In this document: positions 35,032-44,172 of the stretch, in pieces
Layout of the letters: the number at the start of each line of letters is the position of its first letter
Position numbering within the stretch: position 1 is the stretch's first letter
Source: Pseudomonas salomonii
Lineage (GTDB): Bacteria > Pseudomonadota > Gammaproteobacteria > Pseudomonadales > Pseudomonadaceae
Direction of reading: 5' to 3'
NCBI RefSeq assembly: GCF_900107155.1
Contig: NZ_FNOX01000001.1
Span: 372,001-436,000 of the forward strand
DNA length: 64,000 nt
Made by a program: the position numbers and the translations under genes
The notes under the pieces: model-generated
The model's input: the letters and a program-made list of their open reading frames with translations, nothing else
Database searches by the model: none
Told to the model about the DNA's origin: nothing

Positions 35032-36396
35032 TTAGACCGGCAAGGTAATGCCAAAGGTATTGCCGCCACCCTCACTGCGCACAAACACATCGCCGCCATG
35101 CATCAGCGCAATCGCCTTGACGATCGCCAGCCCCAGGCCGTGATTCGCGCCGCTGTTACTGCGTGACGCGTCCACCCGGTAGAAGCGTTCAAACAAGCGC
35201 GGCAAATGCTCACTGGCAATTTCATCGCCGGGGTTGGTCACCCCAATCGCCACCCACTGCTCCTGCACTTCAATGCTCACGTCGATGATCTGCCCCGGCG
35301 CGGTGTGCTGCACCGCATTGCTCAGCAAGTTGATCAGCGCGCGGCGCAGGTGGGCTTTTTCGATGTGCACCAAGGCGTCGCCGCGCACGCGCACGTTGAC
35401 TTGGGCGTCTTCGAGGATGAAGTCCAGGTAGTCGAGGGTGGTGGCGACTTCATCGGCCAGGGAGCTTTCGATCAGTTTGGTGGCCTTGCTGCCTTGGTCG
35501 GCGCTGGCCAGGAACAGCATGTCATTGATGATCGAGCGCAGGCGTTCCAGCTCTTCGAGGTTCGATTGCAGCACCTCGAAGTAATGCTCGGCCGAACGAC
35601 CACGGGTGAGCGCCACTTGGGTCTGGCCGATCAGGTTGGTCAGCGGCGAGCGCAGTTCGTGGGCCACATCGGCATTGAATGACTCCAGGCGTGAATACGC
35701 CTGTTCGACCCGATCCAGCGTGGCGTTGAATGAGTTGACGAACTGGCTCAGCTCCGGCGGCAAGGGCGACAACTGCAAGCGCCCGGAGAGTTTGGGCGGG
35801 GCGAGTTTTTGCGCTTCATCCGAGAGCTTGCCCAGCGGTTTGAGGCCGATACGCGAGACCCAAAAGCCCAGCAGCGCCGCCAGCGCGACGCCGACACAGG
35901 CCAGGCCGATCAAGACCATCAACAGATGGTGCTGAGTGGCGCGGAAGTTCTCGGTGTCGATGGCGATCATAAAGCGCAGTGACGGGCGTTGATCCTTGGC
36001 CGCGAACTGGCTCACCAACACTTTGAACGGGTATTCATGGCCAGGCAGGCGCAGGTCGCGCTTGCCGGTCGGCCCCTGGGCGAATGCGCGGATCTGCGCA
36101 GTGGGGTTGCCGTACTCGTAGCTCGGGTCGCTGCTCACCACCCAGAAGCGGATGCGCGTGTCTTCTTCGCCGAGCAACTTCAACTTGGCGGTGATTTTTG
36201 CCCAGTGATCGGGTGTACCGAAGCGGTTCACCGAGGACTCCAGCACGCTGTAGCGCGCATCCAGTTCGGCGCCCGGCAACAAGCCCAGGCCGCGATCCAC
36301 TTGCTGGTACAGCGCGCCGCCGATCAACACGAAGATCAGCAGCGCCACCAACGTGAACATGCCGCTCAGGCGCACGGCGATGGAGTTAGCCGACAC
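35032..36396 (-). CDS. sensor histidine kinase (CusS/CopS-like)
   Basis: A 454-residue membrane kinase. Two membrane helices (about 11-33 and 180-203) flank a periplasmic sensor of about 145 residues. A HAMP linker, a HisKA domain with phospho-histidine H246 in DVAHELRSPL, and an HATPase domain with NLLSNAVQHT and GLGLAIVK follow. The family is the heavy-metal sensor kinase group (TIGR01386-like), though the signal here is not known. GTG 36396 lies inside the last codons of the response-regulator gene, with GGAGAG five bases upstream, so the two are coupled. It probably controls the RND pump encoded upstream. Confidence 0.9.
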   Translation of the reverse strand: MSANSIAVRLSGMFTLVALLIFVLIGGALYQQVDRGLGLLPGAELDARYSVLESSVNRFGTPDHWAKITAKLKLLGEEDTRIRFWVVSSDPSYEYGNPTAQIRAFAQGPTGKRDLRLPGHEYPFKVLVSQFAAKDQRPSLRFMIAIDTENFRATQHHLLMVLIGLACVGVALAALLGFWVSRIGLKPLGKLSDEAQKLAPPKLSGRLQLSPLPPELSQFVNSFNATLDRVEQAYSRLESFNADVAHELRSPLTNLIGQTQVALTRGRSAEHYFEVLQSNLEELERLRSIINDMLFLASADQGSKATKLIESSLADEVATTLDYLDFILEDAQVNVRVRGDALVHIEKAHLRRALINLLSNAVQHTAPGQIIDVSIEVQEQWVAIGVTNPGDEIASEHLPRLFERFYRVDASRSNSGANHGLGLAIVKAIALMHGGDVFVRSEGGGNTFGITLPV

Positions 36397-37063
36397 TTCT
36401 GCTCTCCAGCACATACCCCATGCCACGAATGGTGTGCAGTAACTTGTGTTCGAACGGCCCGTCGAGCTTGGCGCGCAGACGCTTGATCGCCACTTCCACC
36501 ACATTGGCGTCGCTGTCGAAATTGATGTCCCAGACCATTTCCGCAATCGCGGTCTTGGACAGGATTTCACCCTGACGCCGTGCCAATACGCTGAGCAGCG
36601 AGAACTCCTTGGCGGTCAGGTCCAGGCGCAGGCCATTGCGACTGGCCTTGCGGCTGATCAGGTCGATCCACAGGTCGGCCACGGTGACTTGCACCGGCTC
36701 ATGCCCGCCGCTGCGGCGGGTCAGCGCTTGCAGGCGCGCCACCAGTTCGAGGAACGAAAACGGTTTGCCCAAATAATCATCGGCGCCTTCACGCAGGCCA
36801 CGGATGCGGTCCTCCACACGCTCGCGGGCGGTGAGCATGATCACCGGCGTCTGCTTGCGTGCCCGCAGTGCGCGCAACACCCCAAAGCCGTCGAGGCCGG
36901 GCAGCATCACGTCAAGCACGATCACCGCGTAGTCGTTTTCCAGCGCCAGGTGCAAGCCCTCGACGCCTTCACGTGCTACATCGACGGTGTAGCCTTGCTC
37001 TGTCAGGCCGCGGTGCAAGTAGTCCGCGGTTTTTTCTTCATCTTCAATAATCAGGACGCGCAT
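36386..37063 (-). CDS. OmpR-family response regulator (CopR/CusR-like)
   Basis: 225 residues. Receiver domain with acidic pocket IIEDEEK and phospho-acceptor D51 (VLDVMLPG), and a winged-helix DNA-binding domain (about 128-222) with the typical end HTIRGMGYVLE. The start MRVLIIEDEEK at 37063 lies 10 bases after the RND permease gene, which suggests one operon of MFP-RND-RR-HK. A perfect palindrome upstream of the MFP gene is a candidate binding site. Confidence 0.92.
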   Translation of the reverse strand: MRVLIIEDEEKTADYLHRGLTEQGYTVDVAREGVEGLHLALENDYAVIVLDVMLPGLDGFGVLRALRARKQTPVIMLTARERVEDRIRGLREGADDYLGKPFSFLELVARLQALTRRSGGHEPVQVTVADLWIDLISRKASRNGLRLDLTAKEFSLLSVLARRQGEILSKTAIAEMVWDINFDSDANVVEVAIKRLRAKLDGPFEHKLLHTIRGMGYVLESRSVG

Positions 37064-37073
37064 GACCCCGCCT

Positions 37074-40000
37074 TTAGTGTGTGGTCGCCAGCGCCGGCGC
37101 TGGTTTGGGCCTGTGGAAAAACTTCTCAAGGTACAAGTATATGACCGGTGTGGTGAACAGCGTCAGCGCCTGGCTCACCAACAGGCCGCCGACCACCGCG
37201 ATCCCCAGCGGCTGGCGCAGTTCCGCGCCTGGCCCGGAGCCCAGCATCAACGGCACGGCGCCGAGCAGGGCGGCGAGGGTGGTCATGATGATCGGCCGGA
37301 ACCGGGTGACGCAGGCTTCATAAATCGCCTCCTCAGGTGGCAGCCCGCGCACGCGCTGGGCTTCCAGGGCAAAGTCGATCATCAGGATGCCGTTTTTCTT
37401 GACGATACCGATCAGCAGCACCAACCCGATCAAGGCCATGATCGAAAAGTCCTGGCCCAGCAGCCACAGCATGATCAACGCGCCCAGGCCCGCCGAGGGC
37501 AAGGTGGAGATGATGGTCAGCGGGTGCACGAAGCTCTCATACAGCACACCCAAAATAATATAGACCGCCACCAGCGCCGCCAGGATCAGCCACGGTTGGC
37601 TGGCCAGCGAACTCTGGAACGCCTGGGCGGCGCCCTGGAAGGTGCCGATCAGGGTGGTCGGCATGCCGATTTCGTTCTTGGCCTGGTTGAGCATGATCAC
37701 CGCATCGCCCAATGCCACGCCGGGTGCCAGGTTGAACGACAGGTTGGCCGCCGGGAACATGCCGTCATGGCTGATGGACAAGGGCCCCACGCTGGGCGGG
37801 TCGACCTTGGCCAGTGCCGACAGCGGCACCATCTCGTTGGTCAGCGGTGAGCGCAGGTAGAAGTAATTCAGGCTTTCGGCCTTGCCGCGTTGCTGGGTGT
37901 CGAGTTCCAGTACTACCTGGTACTGGTTGATCTCGGTTTGGAATTCGTTGATCTGGCGCTGGCCGAACGCGTCATACAGCGCCTGGTCGACGTCTGTGGC
38001 GGTGAGGCCAAAGCGTGCCGCCGCCTGGCGATCGATGCTGATGTGGGTGATGCTGCCGCCCAGTTGCAGGTCGTTGGACAGGTCGCGAAAGGCCGGGTTG
38101 GCGCGCAGTTTTTCGGTCAGGCGTTGGGTCCAGGTATTGAGCGTCGGGCCGTCGTTGCTCTTGAGCACATATTGGTATTGGGCGCGGCTTGGGCCGGAAC
38201 TCAAGTTAATGTCCTGGCCGGCGCGCAGGTACAAGACGATGCCGGGCACCTTGGCCAGTTTGGGGCGGATGCGGTCGATGAACTGGCTGGCGGACACATC
38301 GCGGTCACCGCGGTCTTTCAAGGCGATCCAGAAACGGCCGTTGGCGATGGTCTGGTTGCTGCCGGTCACGCCCACCGAGTGGGAAAACGCGGCCACCGCC
38401 GGGTCGGCCTTGACGATCTCGGCCAGAGCCTTGTGCTTGGCGACCATGTCCGGGTACGACACGTCGGCCGCCGCTTCGCTGGTGCCGAGTACAAAGCCGG
38501 TGTCCTGCACCGGGAAGAAACCCTTGGGGATAAACACGTAGCCGACCACGGCCAACGCCAGGGTCACCATGAAGATCGCCGCCATGCTGCGTTGATGCGC
38601 CAGCGCACGGCGCAGGTTGCGCGCGTAGCCGGCGAGCAGGCGCTCGCTGAAACCCGGTTTGTCATGGGCATGATGAGTCGGCGCGCGCATGAACAGGGCG
38701 GCCAGGGTCGGCGCCAATGTCAGCGAGACCACCACCGAAATCAGGATGGTCGAGGTGGCCGTCAGCGCAAACTCCTTGAACAGCCGCCCGACCACGCCGC
38801 CCATGAACAGCAGCGGAATAAACGCCGCCACCAGCGAGAAGCTGATGGACACCACGGTAAAACCGATTTCGCCGGAGCCCTTGATCGCCGCCTCGCGCTT
38901 ATCCAGGCCCGCCTCCAGGTGACGGTGAATGTTCTCCACCACCACGATGGCATCGTCGACCACAAAGCCCACGGCGATCACGATCGCCACCAGCGTCAGG
39001 TTGTTCAAGCTGAAGCCGAGCACATACATCAGCGCGAAACTGGCGATCAGCGACACGCCGAGCACACTGGACACAATCAGCGTCGCCGACAATTGGCGCA
39101 GGAACAGCGCCATCACCGCCACCACCAGCAAGATGGCGATCAGCAGGGTCATTTCCACTTCATGCAAGGACGCGCGGATAGTCTTGGTGCGGTCGCTCAA
39201 CACGCTGACCTGCACCGAGGCCGGCAGCATGCCTTCCAGGCGCGGCAGCTCGGCTTGAATGCGGTCCACGGTCTCGACAATGTTGGCACCGGGCTGGCGC
39301 GAAATCACCAGGTTGACCCCGGGCGTGTCACCGGACCAGGCCTGCACGTAGGCGTTTTCCGAACCGTTGATGACTTTGGCGACATCACGCAGCTGCACCG
39401 GCGCGCCGTTCTTGTAGGAAACGATCAGTTGGCCGTATTCCTCCGGGTGAAACAGTTGGTCGTTGGTGGATAACGTCGACACGCTGTTCTCGCCGTAAAT
39501 CGCACCTTTGGCCAGGTTCAGGCTGGACTGCTGGATGGCCAGGCGCACATCGGCGAGGGTCAGGCCGATGGCCGCAAGTTTGTCCGGCGAAGCCTGTACA
39601 CGAATCGCCGGGCGTTGCTGGCCGGTGATGTTGATCTGGCCAACGCCGTCAATCTGGCTGATCTGGCGTGCCAGCAGGGTTTCCACATAGTCGCTCAGCT
39701 CGGTGCTGGGCATGCTGTCGGAACTGACGCTGAGGATCAGCACCGGGCTGTCCGCCGGGTTGACCTTCTTCCAGGTCGGCAGGCTCGGCATGTCGCTGGG
39801 CAGCTTGCCGGAGGCGGTGTTGATCGCCGCCTGCACTTCCTGCGCGGCGGTGTCGATGCTTTTGTTCAGGGTAAATTGCAGGGTCAGCAGGCTTGAGCCC
39901 AAGGCGCTGCTGGACGTCATCTGGGTCATGCCGGGGATGGCGCTGAATTGCACTTCCAGGGGCGTGGCCACGGATGAGGCCATGGTGTCCGGGCTGGCGC

Positions 40001-40169
40001 CGGGCAAGGTGGCGGTGACCTGGATGGTCGGGAATTCCGCTTCCGGCAGTGGCGCCACCGCCAGGCGCGGGAAGGCAATCAGCCCCAACAGCACCAGCGC
40101 AAAGGTCAGCAGCAGGGTGGCAACCGGGTGGTCGACGCACCAGGCGGACGGCGAACGGCTGCCGCTCAT
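37074..40169 (-). CDS. RND efflux permease (MdtB/MdtC-like, HAE1 family)
   Basis: A 1031-residue trimeric proton-driven exporter with twelve membrane helices in two repeats and two large periplasmic loops. Motifs include VGFVVDDAIVVVENIHRHLE in the helix 4 region, with the paired aspartates for proton transfer, and GLVLLIGIVKKNGILMIDFA near helix 11. The closest families are MdtB/MdtC and MuxB/MuxC, which export lipophilic drugs. Those work as two different RND subunits, while only one is present here. The ATG overlaps the MFP stop as ATGA. Confidence 0.93.
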   Translation of the reverse strand: MSGSRSPSAWCVDHPVATLLLTFALVLLGLIAFPRLAVAPLPEAEFPTIQVTATLPGASPDTMASSVATPLEVQFSAIPGMTQMTSSSALGSSLLTLQFTLNKSIDTAAQEVQAAINTASGKLPSDMPSLPTWKKVNPADSPVLILSVSSDSMPSTELSDYVETLLARQISQIDGVGQINITGQQRPAIRVQASPDKLAAIGLTLADVRLAIQQSSLNLAKGAIYGENSVSTLSTNDQLFHPEEYGQLIVSYKNGAPVQLRDVAKVINGSENAYVQAWSGDTPGVNLVISRQPGANIVETVDRIQAELPRLEGMLPASVQVSVLSDRTKTIRASLHEVEMTLLIAILLVVAVMALFLRQLSATLIVSSVLGVSLIASFALMYVLGFSLNNLTLVAIVIAVGFVVDDAIVVVENIHRHLEAGLDKREAAIKGSGEIGFTVVSISFSLVAAFIPLLFMGGVVGRLFKEFALTATSTILISVVVSLTLAPTLAALFMRAPTHHAHDKPGFSERLLAGYARNLRRALAHQRSMAAIFMVTLALAVVGYVFIPKGFFPVQDTGFVLGTSEAAADVSYPDMVAKHKALAEIVKADPAVAAFSHSVGVTGSNQTIANGRFWIALKDRGDRDVSASQFIDRIRPKLAKVPGIVLYLRAGQDINLSSGPSRAQYQYVLKSNDGPTLNTWTQRLTEKLRANPAFRDLSNDLQLGGSITHISIDRQAAARFGLTATDVDQALYDAFGQRQINEFQTEINQYQVVLELDTQQRGKAESLNYFYLRSPLTNEMVPLSALAKVDPPSVGPLSISHDGMFPAANLSFNLAPGVALGDAVIMLNQAKNEIGMPTTLIGTFQGAAQAFQSSLASQPWLILAALVAVYIILGVLYESFVHPLTIISTLPSAGLGALIMLWLLGQDFSIMALIGLVLLIGIVKKNGILMIDFALEAQRVRGLPPEEAIYEACVTRFRPIIMTTLAALLGAVPLMLGSGPGAELRQPLGIAVVGGLLVSQALTLFTTPVIYLYLEKFFHRPKPAPALATTH

Positions 40170-41332
40170 GGTTGCACCTTGGCTTGGGCGGTCTGGATCA
40201 CTTGCGGGGGTTCTTTGAGCACCTCGATCTGCGCGCCGGCCTTGAGCCGTGACTGGCCATCGCTGACCAGCACGTCACCGGCTTGCACGCCCTTGATGAT
40301 GTTCACGTCGCTGTCCTGATACGCCACCTGCACCGGCACGATCTCAACCTTGTCGCCTTTGACGCGGTACACAAAGTGCGCATCGAGCCCACGTTGCACC
40401 ACGGTCGGCGGCACCACCAGGGCATTTTTGTCGAGGGCGGTCTGGATCTTGATGGTCACCAGTTGCCCCGGCCACAGGCGCTGCGAGGCGTTATTGAATT
40501 CAGCCTTGGCGCGCAGGGTGCCGGTGGTGGAGCTGATCTGGTTGTCGATCAGGCTCAAGTGGCCTTCGCCGAGCAGGTCGCCGGTCTGGCCGTCGGTGTC
40601 GGCGCCCATGTAGGCATCGACGCTGGCCTTTGAGGGCGCGGCGATCAAGCCTTGCAGGGTCGGCAGCATCTGTTGCGGCAACGAAAACTCCACGGCGATC
40701 GGATCGATTTGCGTCACCGAGAACAAACCTTGGGTATCACTCATGCGCAGGAAGTTGCCTTCATCCACGGTACGAATGCCGACACGGCCGGTGACCGGCG
40801 AGCGAATCTGGGTGTAGGAAAGCTGGACCAGGGCCGAATCAATTGCGGCCTGATTACCTTGCGCCGTGGCCTTGAGCTGGTTGACCAGGGCTTGCTGCTG
40901 GTCATAGGTCTGCTTGGACACGCCGTCGTCGACGCTCAGCGCTTTGTAGCGCTTGAGGTTCACCAACGCCACTTGCAACTGCGCCTGGCTTTCACCCAAC
41001 TGCGCCTTGGCCTGATCGAGGCTGGCGCGGATCGAACGGTCATCGATGGTCGCCAGCAGGTCACCGGCTTTGACCAACTGGCCCTCCTTGACCAGCAGCC
41101 TGGTGAGGATGCCGTCGATTTGCGGGCGGATCACCACGCTGTGCAACGACAGCACCGAGCCGATACCGCTGACAAATCGCGGAATGTCCTGCTGCGTGAC
41201 GCTCACCACCCGCACCGGGATGGCGGTAGACACCGCCAGTTTGCTTTTCGCCGGTCGGTTGAAGGCCCAGGCTGCAATCGCCACGACCACCAGGGCACCC
41301 ACGAACAGGGCGGTTTTTCGTTGAATGTGCAT
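40166..41332 (-). CDS. RND membrane-fusion (periplasmic adaptor) protein
   Basis: A 388-residue MdtA/AcrA-type adaptor. N-terminal membrane anchor (about 7-25), a biotinyl-lipoyl domain split around a helical hairpin (IDGILTRLLVKEGQLVKAGD then SPVTGRVGIRTVDEGN), a beta-barrel domain, and the membrane-proximal domain. It links the RND pump to an outer-membrane channel, which is not encoded here. MHIQRKTA at 41332 is chosen because the in-frame extension upstream covers a TATAAA -10-like box (41375-41380) and has no anchor. It is the first gene of the MFP-RND-RR-HK operon. Confidence 0.9.
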   Translation of the reverse strand: MHIQRKTALFVGALVVVAIAAWAFNRPAKSKLAVSTAIPVRVVSVTQQDIPRFVSGIGSVLSLHSVVIRPQIDGILTRLLVKEGQLVKAGDLLATIDDRSIRASLDQAKAQLGESQAQLQVALVNLKRYKALSVDDGVSKQTYDQQQALVNQLKATAQGNQAAIDSALVQLSYTQIRSPVTGRVGIRTVDEGNFLRMSDTQGLFSVTQIDPIAVEFSLPQQMLPTLQGLIAAPSKASVDAYMGADTDGQTGDLLGEGHLSLIDNQISSTTGTLRAKAEFNNASQRLWPGQLVTIKIQTALDKNALVVPPTVVQRGLDAHFVYRVKGDKVEIVPVQVAYQDSDVNIIKGVQAGDVLVSDGQSRLKAGAQIEVLKEPPQVIQTAQAKVQP

Positions 41333-41412
41333 GGGGTGTGGCGCCGGGGCAAAGGGTCGGGAGTGTGAGGGTTCTTTATAGCCCGCCAACCCGGTCAGTA
41401 CGGTGACTGCTA

Positions 41413-41430
41413 ACTGACAGCGCTGTCAGT
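41413..41430. promoter_or_regulatory. 18-bp perfect palindrome, likely operator of the RND operon
   Basis: ACTGACAGC-GCTGTCAGT. Centred about 42 bases upstream of a minus-strand TATAAA with no good -35, the layout of an activator site. The response regulator of the same operon is the obvious candidate. A related palindrome lies at 53726-53741. Confidence 0.6.
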
Positions 41431-41547
41431 AAAGTCCGACCATTCGTACCGGCGGTGGTTAAAGATCCGAGGCGCGCAGGTATACTGCGCGCCAGCGTGG
41501 CCCGCAAGCCGGCCGCCGCCTCATTTTCTGCACGCTCCGGAGCTTCC

Positions 41548-41781
41548 ATGACTTCCCCGACACAACCCCCTGTTGAAGCGGCCGACCTCGTCGATCCGGC
41601 TGACGCTCAAAGCGTTGAAAAAGCCGAGATCCCGGCGTTCAAGTTTCCGTTCAAGCCGGGTGAACTGGCCGGGGCCAAAAACGCCGTCCAGCCCTGGTAC
41701 AAGAATGGCGCCAAGAACGGTCACACCAAGTCGCCGGGCATGGCGCCGCCGGGCACTCGCCGCTCGATGGGTAAACGCTGA
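41548..41781 (+). CDS. 77-residue conserved-type hypothetical protein
   Basis: Family not recognised. The protein is hydrophilic with a C-terminal half rich in Lys, Gly, Pro and Asn (FPFKPGELAGAKNAVQPWY, then NGAKNGHTKSPG, ending RRSMGKR). No membrane segment or signal peptide. ATG 41548 has GGAG seven bases upstream. It is divergent from the RND operon and alone. The composition suggests a basic, perhaps nucleic-acid-associated or disordered protein, but that is only a guess. Confidence 0.7.
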   Translation: MTSPTQPPVEAADLVDPADAQSVEKAEIPAFKFPFKPGELAGAKNAVQPWYKNGAKNGHTKSPGMAPPGTRRSMGKR

Positions 41782-41940
41782 GAATAGAACCATCAGCGTT
41801 TTATCAGGTGTGGACTACAACGCCTGCTGATATTTCTGATTGAAGACCCACGACCGTTTCTAGAAAGCTTGCACCGCCTTGATTGCATCCCGACCGTTTG
41901 GATCGTGTCGGGTGCTCAAGGCTGGTCTTTCTGGAAAAGG

Positions 41941-42732
41941 ATGTTTCCCGTGGCTCTGATACCTCTGTGTGCAGCACTTGCTCTCTTGCTGTCGATCAAC
42001 GCCGTGGCCGACGATGATCAACCCCGGCGCGAAATCCGCTTCGCCGTTGCCGCGCAGTTCCCGCCGTTTCAGAGTCGCAGCCCGCAAGGTCAATTGGTGG
42101 GCTTGAACATCGACTTGGGCAATGCCCTGTGTACACAGTTGAATGTGCGCTGTACCTGGGTCGACCAGGTGCTTGTCGAAGACTTCCCGGCCCTCGAAGC
42201 CCGGCAGTTCGATGCGATCATGGGCATGGCCGCCACCTCCGGGCGGCGTCGGTTGGTGGGGTTCACCGATAATCTGTATCCCTTTACCACGCGTCTGGTC
42301 GCCCGCAGGGACTCCGGCTTGTTGCCCGACACACGCTCGCTCAAGGGCAAGCGTGTCGGTGTACTGCTGGGCAGCAACCGCGAAGCCTTTGCGCGGTCGC
42401 AGTGGGCACCGGCGGGCGTCATCATCAAGAGTTTCTGGCTCAACGACGAACTGACCCGCAGCCTGGTGGCCGGCACTATCGATGCGACGCTGCAAGGCAC
42501 TGTGGAAATTCGCAGGGCGCTGCTCGACACCCCGGATGGCCAGGATTTCGACTTCCTGGGGCCGCCCTTGTCCGGTGAGCTGTTAGGCAACGGCATTGCC
42601 ATTGCGGTGCGCAAGTTTGACTCCCGCTTGCGTAACGACCTCAACCACGCGCTTGAACAATTGATGCACAACGGCGAATACCAGCGGATCCTGGCGCGTT
42701 ATCACTTGGATGAGCCGCCCTCCATTCAATGA
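41941..42732 (+). CDS. periplasmic amino-acid-type solute-binding protein (SBP family 3)
   Basis: 263 residues with a signal peptide (about 1-23, LIPLCAALALLLSINAVADD) and the SBP_bac_3 fold. It opens IRFAVAAQFPPFQSRSPQGQLVGLNIDLGNAL, quoted here only as IRFAVAAQFPPF, and shows ATSGRRRLVGFTDNLY and LKGKRVGVLLGS. It resembles ArtJ/HisJ-like receptors for basic amino acids. No permease or ATPase gene is next to it, so it is either an orphan receptor or serves a transporter elsewhere. ATG 41941 follows GGAAAAGG closely. An in-frame ATG 72 bases earlier would bury the signal peptide. Confidence 0.85.
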   Translation: MFPVALIPLCAALALLLSINAVADDDQPRREIRFAVAAQFPPFQSRSPQGQLVGLNIDLGNALCTQLNVRCTWVDQVLVEDFPALEARQFDAIMGMAATSGRRRLVGFTDNLYPFTTRLVARRDSGLLPDTRSLKGKRVGVLLGSNREAFARSQWAPAGVIIKSFWLNDELTRSLVAGTIDATLQGTVEIRRALLDTPDGQDFDFLGPPLSGELLGNGIAIAVRKFDSRLRNDLNHALEQLMHNGEYQRILARYHLDEPPSIQ

Positions 42733-42811
42733 TGGCCAATTAATTGAGCGGAGCATGAGCTGCACCAGTGTTTTGCATGCCATGGCCAACAGGCAGCCAT
42801 ACCCGTTCAAC

Positions 42812-42830
42812 TGTGGGAGCTGGCCGCATC
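42812..42830. repeat. single REP remnant
   Basis: TGTGGGAGCTGGCCGCATC, one arm of a REP without its partner, just past the stop of the YkgJ-like gene. Confidence 0.55.
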
Positions 42831-42834
42831 GAGC

Positions 42835-43578
42835 CTAAGCCGCTCTCAACGAAATAAACGCATAGTTGGCCGGCACCTCAGTGGCAATCTGCGCCCCCGC
42901 ATCCAGCACCTGCTCGGCGATGTCCATGCCGGACACATGAAACACCCACTCATTAGCCACCGAGGGTTGCCCAATCGCCCACTCGAGCGCCTGGGCGAAG
43001 GCCGCCATGTTCGGCAGGTACGCGGTAAACCCATCGCCCTTGAGCGCCGTAGTACGAATACCCAGCAAGGCGCACACGGCCTCCTTGGTCTGCACATCGT
43101 CACGGTCGGCCTGGCGTGAGCGGCGGATCAGCTCGGCCAACTCGGCATCCATCAATTCACCGCCAACGATCAGCGCCGGCCCCTGTTCCCAGGACTCTGG
43201 CGGGCAATCCTTGGCGGCGGGGTTCAATGGAATGTGCGGGTTGATTTCCATCGGGTAGATGCGGCACACCAGCGGGCGACGTTCATAGATGCGGCAACGG
43301 TTGTCTTCGTCAAGATTCCGGCAACGCCCGGCGTTGTAGGCGGCAAAGGTAATTGCCACAAACGCCTCGGTATTGCCGCTGGGGACCACCACTGAGCGCA
43401 GTTGGGCGTGCTCGCGTTGTTGCACCGGCAAGCCCAGGCCGCTGGCGAGAAAGCCTTCTGCCAGAACGATGACGTCACCGCCGTCAGCCGCCCAACTGCG
43501 GGCTTCTTCGAGGGTCAGGGGGACGTGATGGTCGCTGCAGCATTTGCCGCAACCGACGCAGGAAAAGTGAGTGTTCAT
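42835..43578 (-). CDS. YkgJ-family cysteine-cluster protein
   Basis: 247 residues. N-terminal CVGCGKCC (C7, C10, C13, C14) and a later CRNLDEDNRCRIYERRPLVC define the CxxCxxCC (UPF0153/YkgJ) family, thought to bind zinc or an Fe-S cluster. The C-terminal 120 residues are longer than in the minimal family. Function unknown. MNTHFSCVG at 43578 puts the cysteine cluster at the very N-terminus. The alternative start at 43599 adds seven residues. Confidence 0.85.
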   Translation of the reverse strand: MNTHFSCVGCGKCCSDHHVPLTLEEARSWAADGGDVIVLAEGFLASGLGLPVQQREHAQLRSVVVPSGNTEAFVAITFAAYNAGRCRNLDEDNRCRIYERRPLVCRIYPMEINPHIPLNPAAKDCPPESWEQGPALIVGGELMDAELAELIRRSRQADRDDVQTKEAVCALLGIRTTALKGDGFTAYLPNMAAFAQALEWAIGQPSVANEWVFHVSGMDIAEQVLDAGAQIATEVPANYAFISLRAA

Positions 43579-43686
43579 GGAGGATCTGTCACCAGGCAAG
43601 GTCAGAGGGCACTCTTGAACGGTGACGGGTTTTTGCCTCTATTCACTGTTCAGGCTCAGTGGAAGCAAGTTATGCGCCAGTGCCGG

Positions 43687-44169
43687 TCAGTCTTCGGGCA
43701 CCTGGTCGCGCAGCACAAACACCATGCCGGCGCTTTCATACAACTGTCGGGCGCGCTGGTTGCTTTCCAGTACCTTCAGGTCCACATAGGGCTCGCCGCG
43801 TTGCTTGAACACGTGGAAGGTGTGCAGCAACAAGGCACGCCCCAGCCCCTGGCCCTGGGCGCACGGATGGATCGAGAGGTTCTTGATAAACGCGCTGGTC
43901 CAGCACTGGGCTACGCCCAGAATGCCGTCTGCGTTACTGGCCACCAGGCATAGTGTGGGATCGAACTCGGCGTCGGTGATGAACTGCCGGCGCCACTCTG
44001 CCAGGCTGGGGACACGGCCGCCGCCCTGTTCCTGGGTCATGCGCAATACGGCATGGATGGCCGGGGCCAGCTCATCGCGGTAATGATCCAGCCGGGTATT
44101 GGCCGGCCACTGCGGGGCTGGCAGGCTGGCGGTAAGGTCGCGGCGCAGCAGTTGAAAATACTCCGCCAC
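43687..44169 (-). CDS. GNAT-family N-acetyltransferase
   Basis: A 160-residue GNAT fold. Motif A with the acetyl-CoA pyrophosphate loop is HPCAQGQGLGRALL (about residues 101-114), followed by VLESNQRARQLYESAGMVF, a motif-B end typical of the family. Substrate unknown. It starts at GTG 44169, only three bases after the cheV stop, and has no separate promoter, so it is translated from the cheV transcript. Confidence 0.85.
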   Translation of the reverse strand: MAEYFQLLRRDLTASLPAPQWPANTRLDHYRDELAPAIHAVLRMTQEQGGGRVPSLAEWRRQFITDAEFDPTLCLVASNADGILGVAQCWTSAFIKNLSIHPCAQGQGLGRALLLHTFHVFKQRGEPYVDLKVLESNQRARQLYESAGMVFVLRDQVPED

Positions 44170-44172
44170 CGC

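Noticed and set aside
34809..35099. Longer 96-codon version of the small ORF upstream of oprD
   Set aside because: The extension runs through a REP remnant, an inverted repeat and the end of the kinase gene, so only the last 27 codons are plausible.
37890..39473. 527-codon plus-strand frame opposite the RND permease gene
   Set aside because: Antisense; the RND protein on the other strand is complete, with all motifs.
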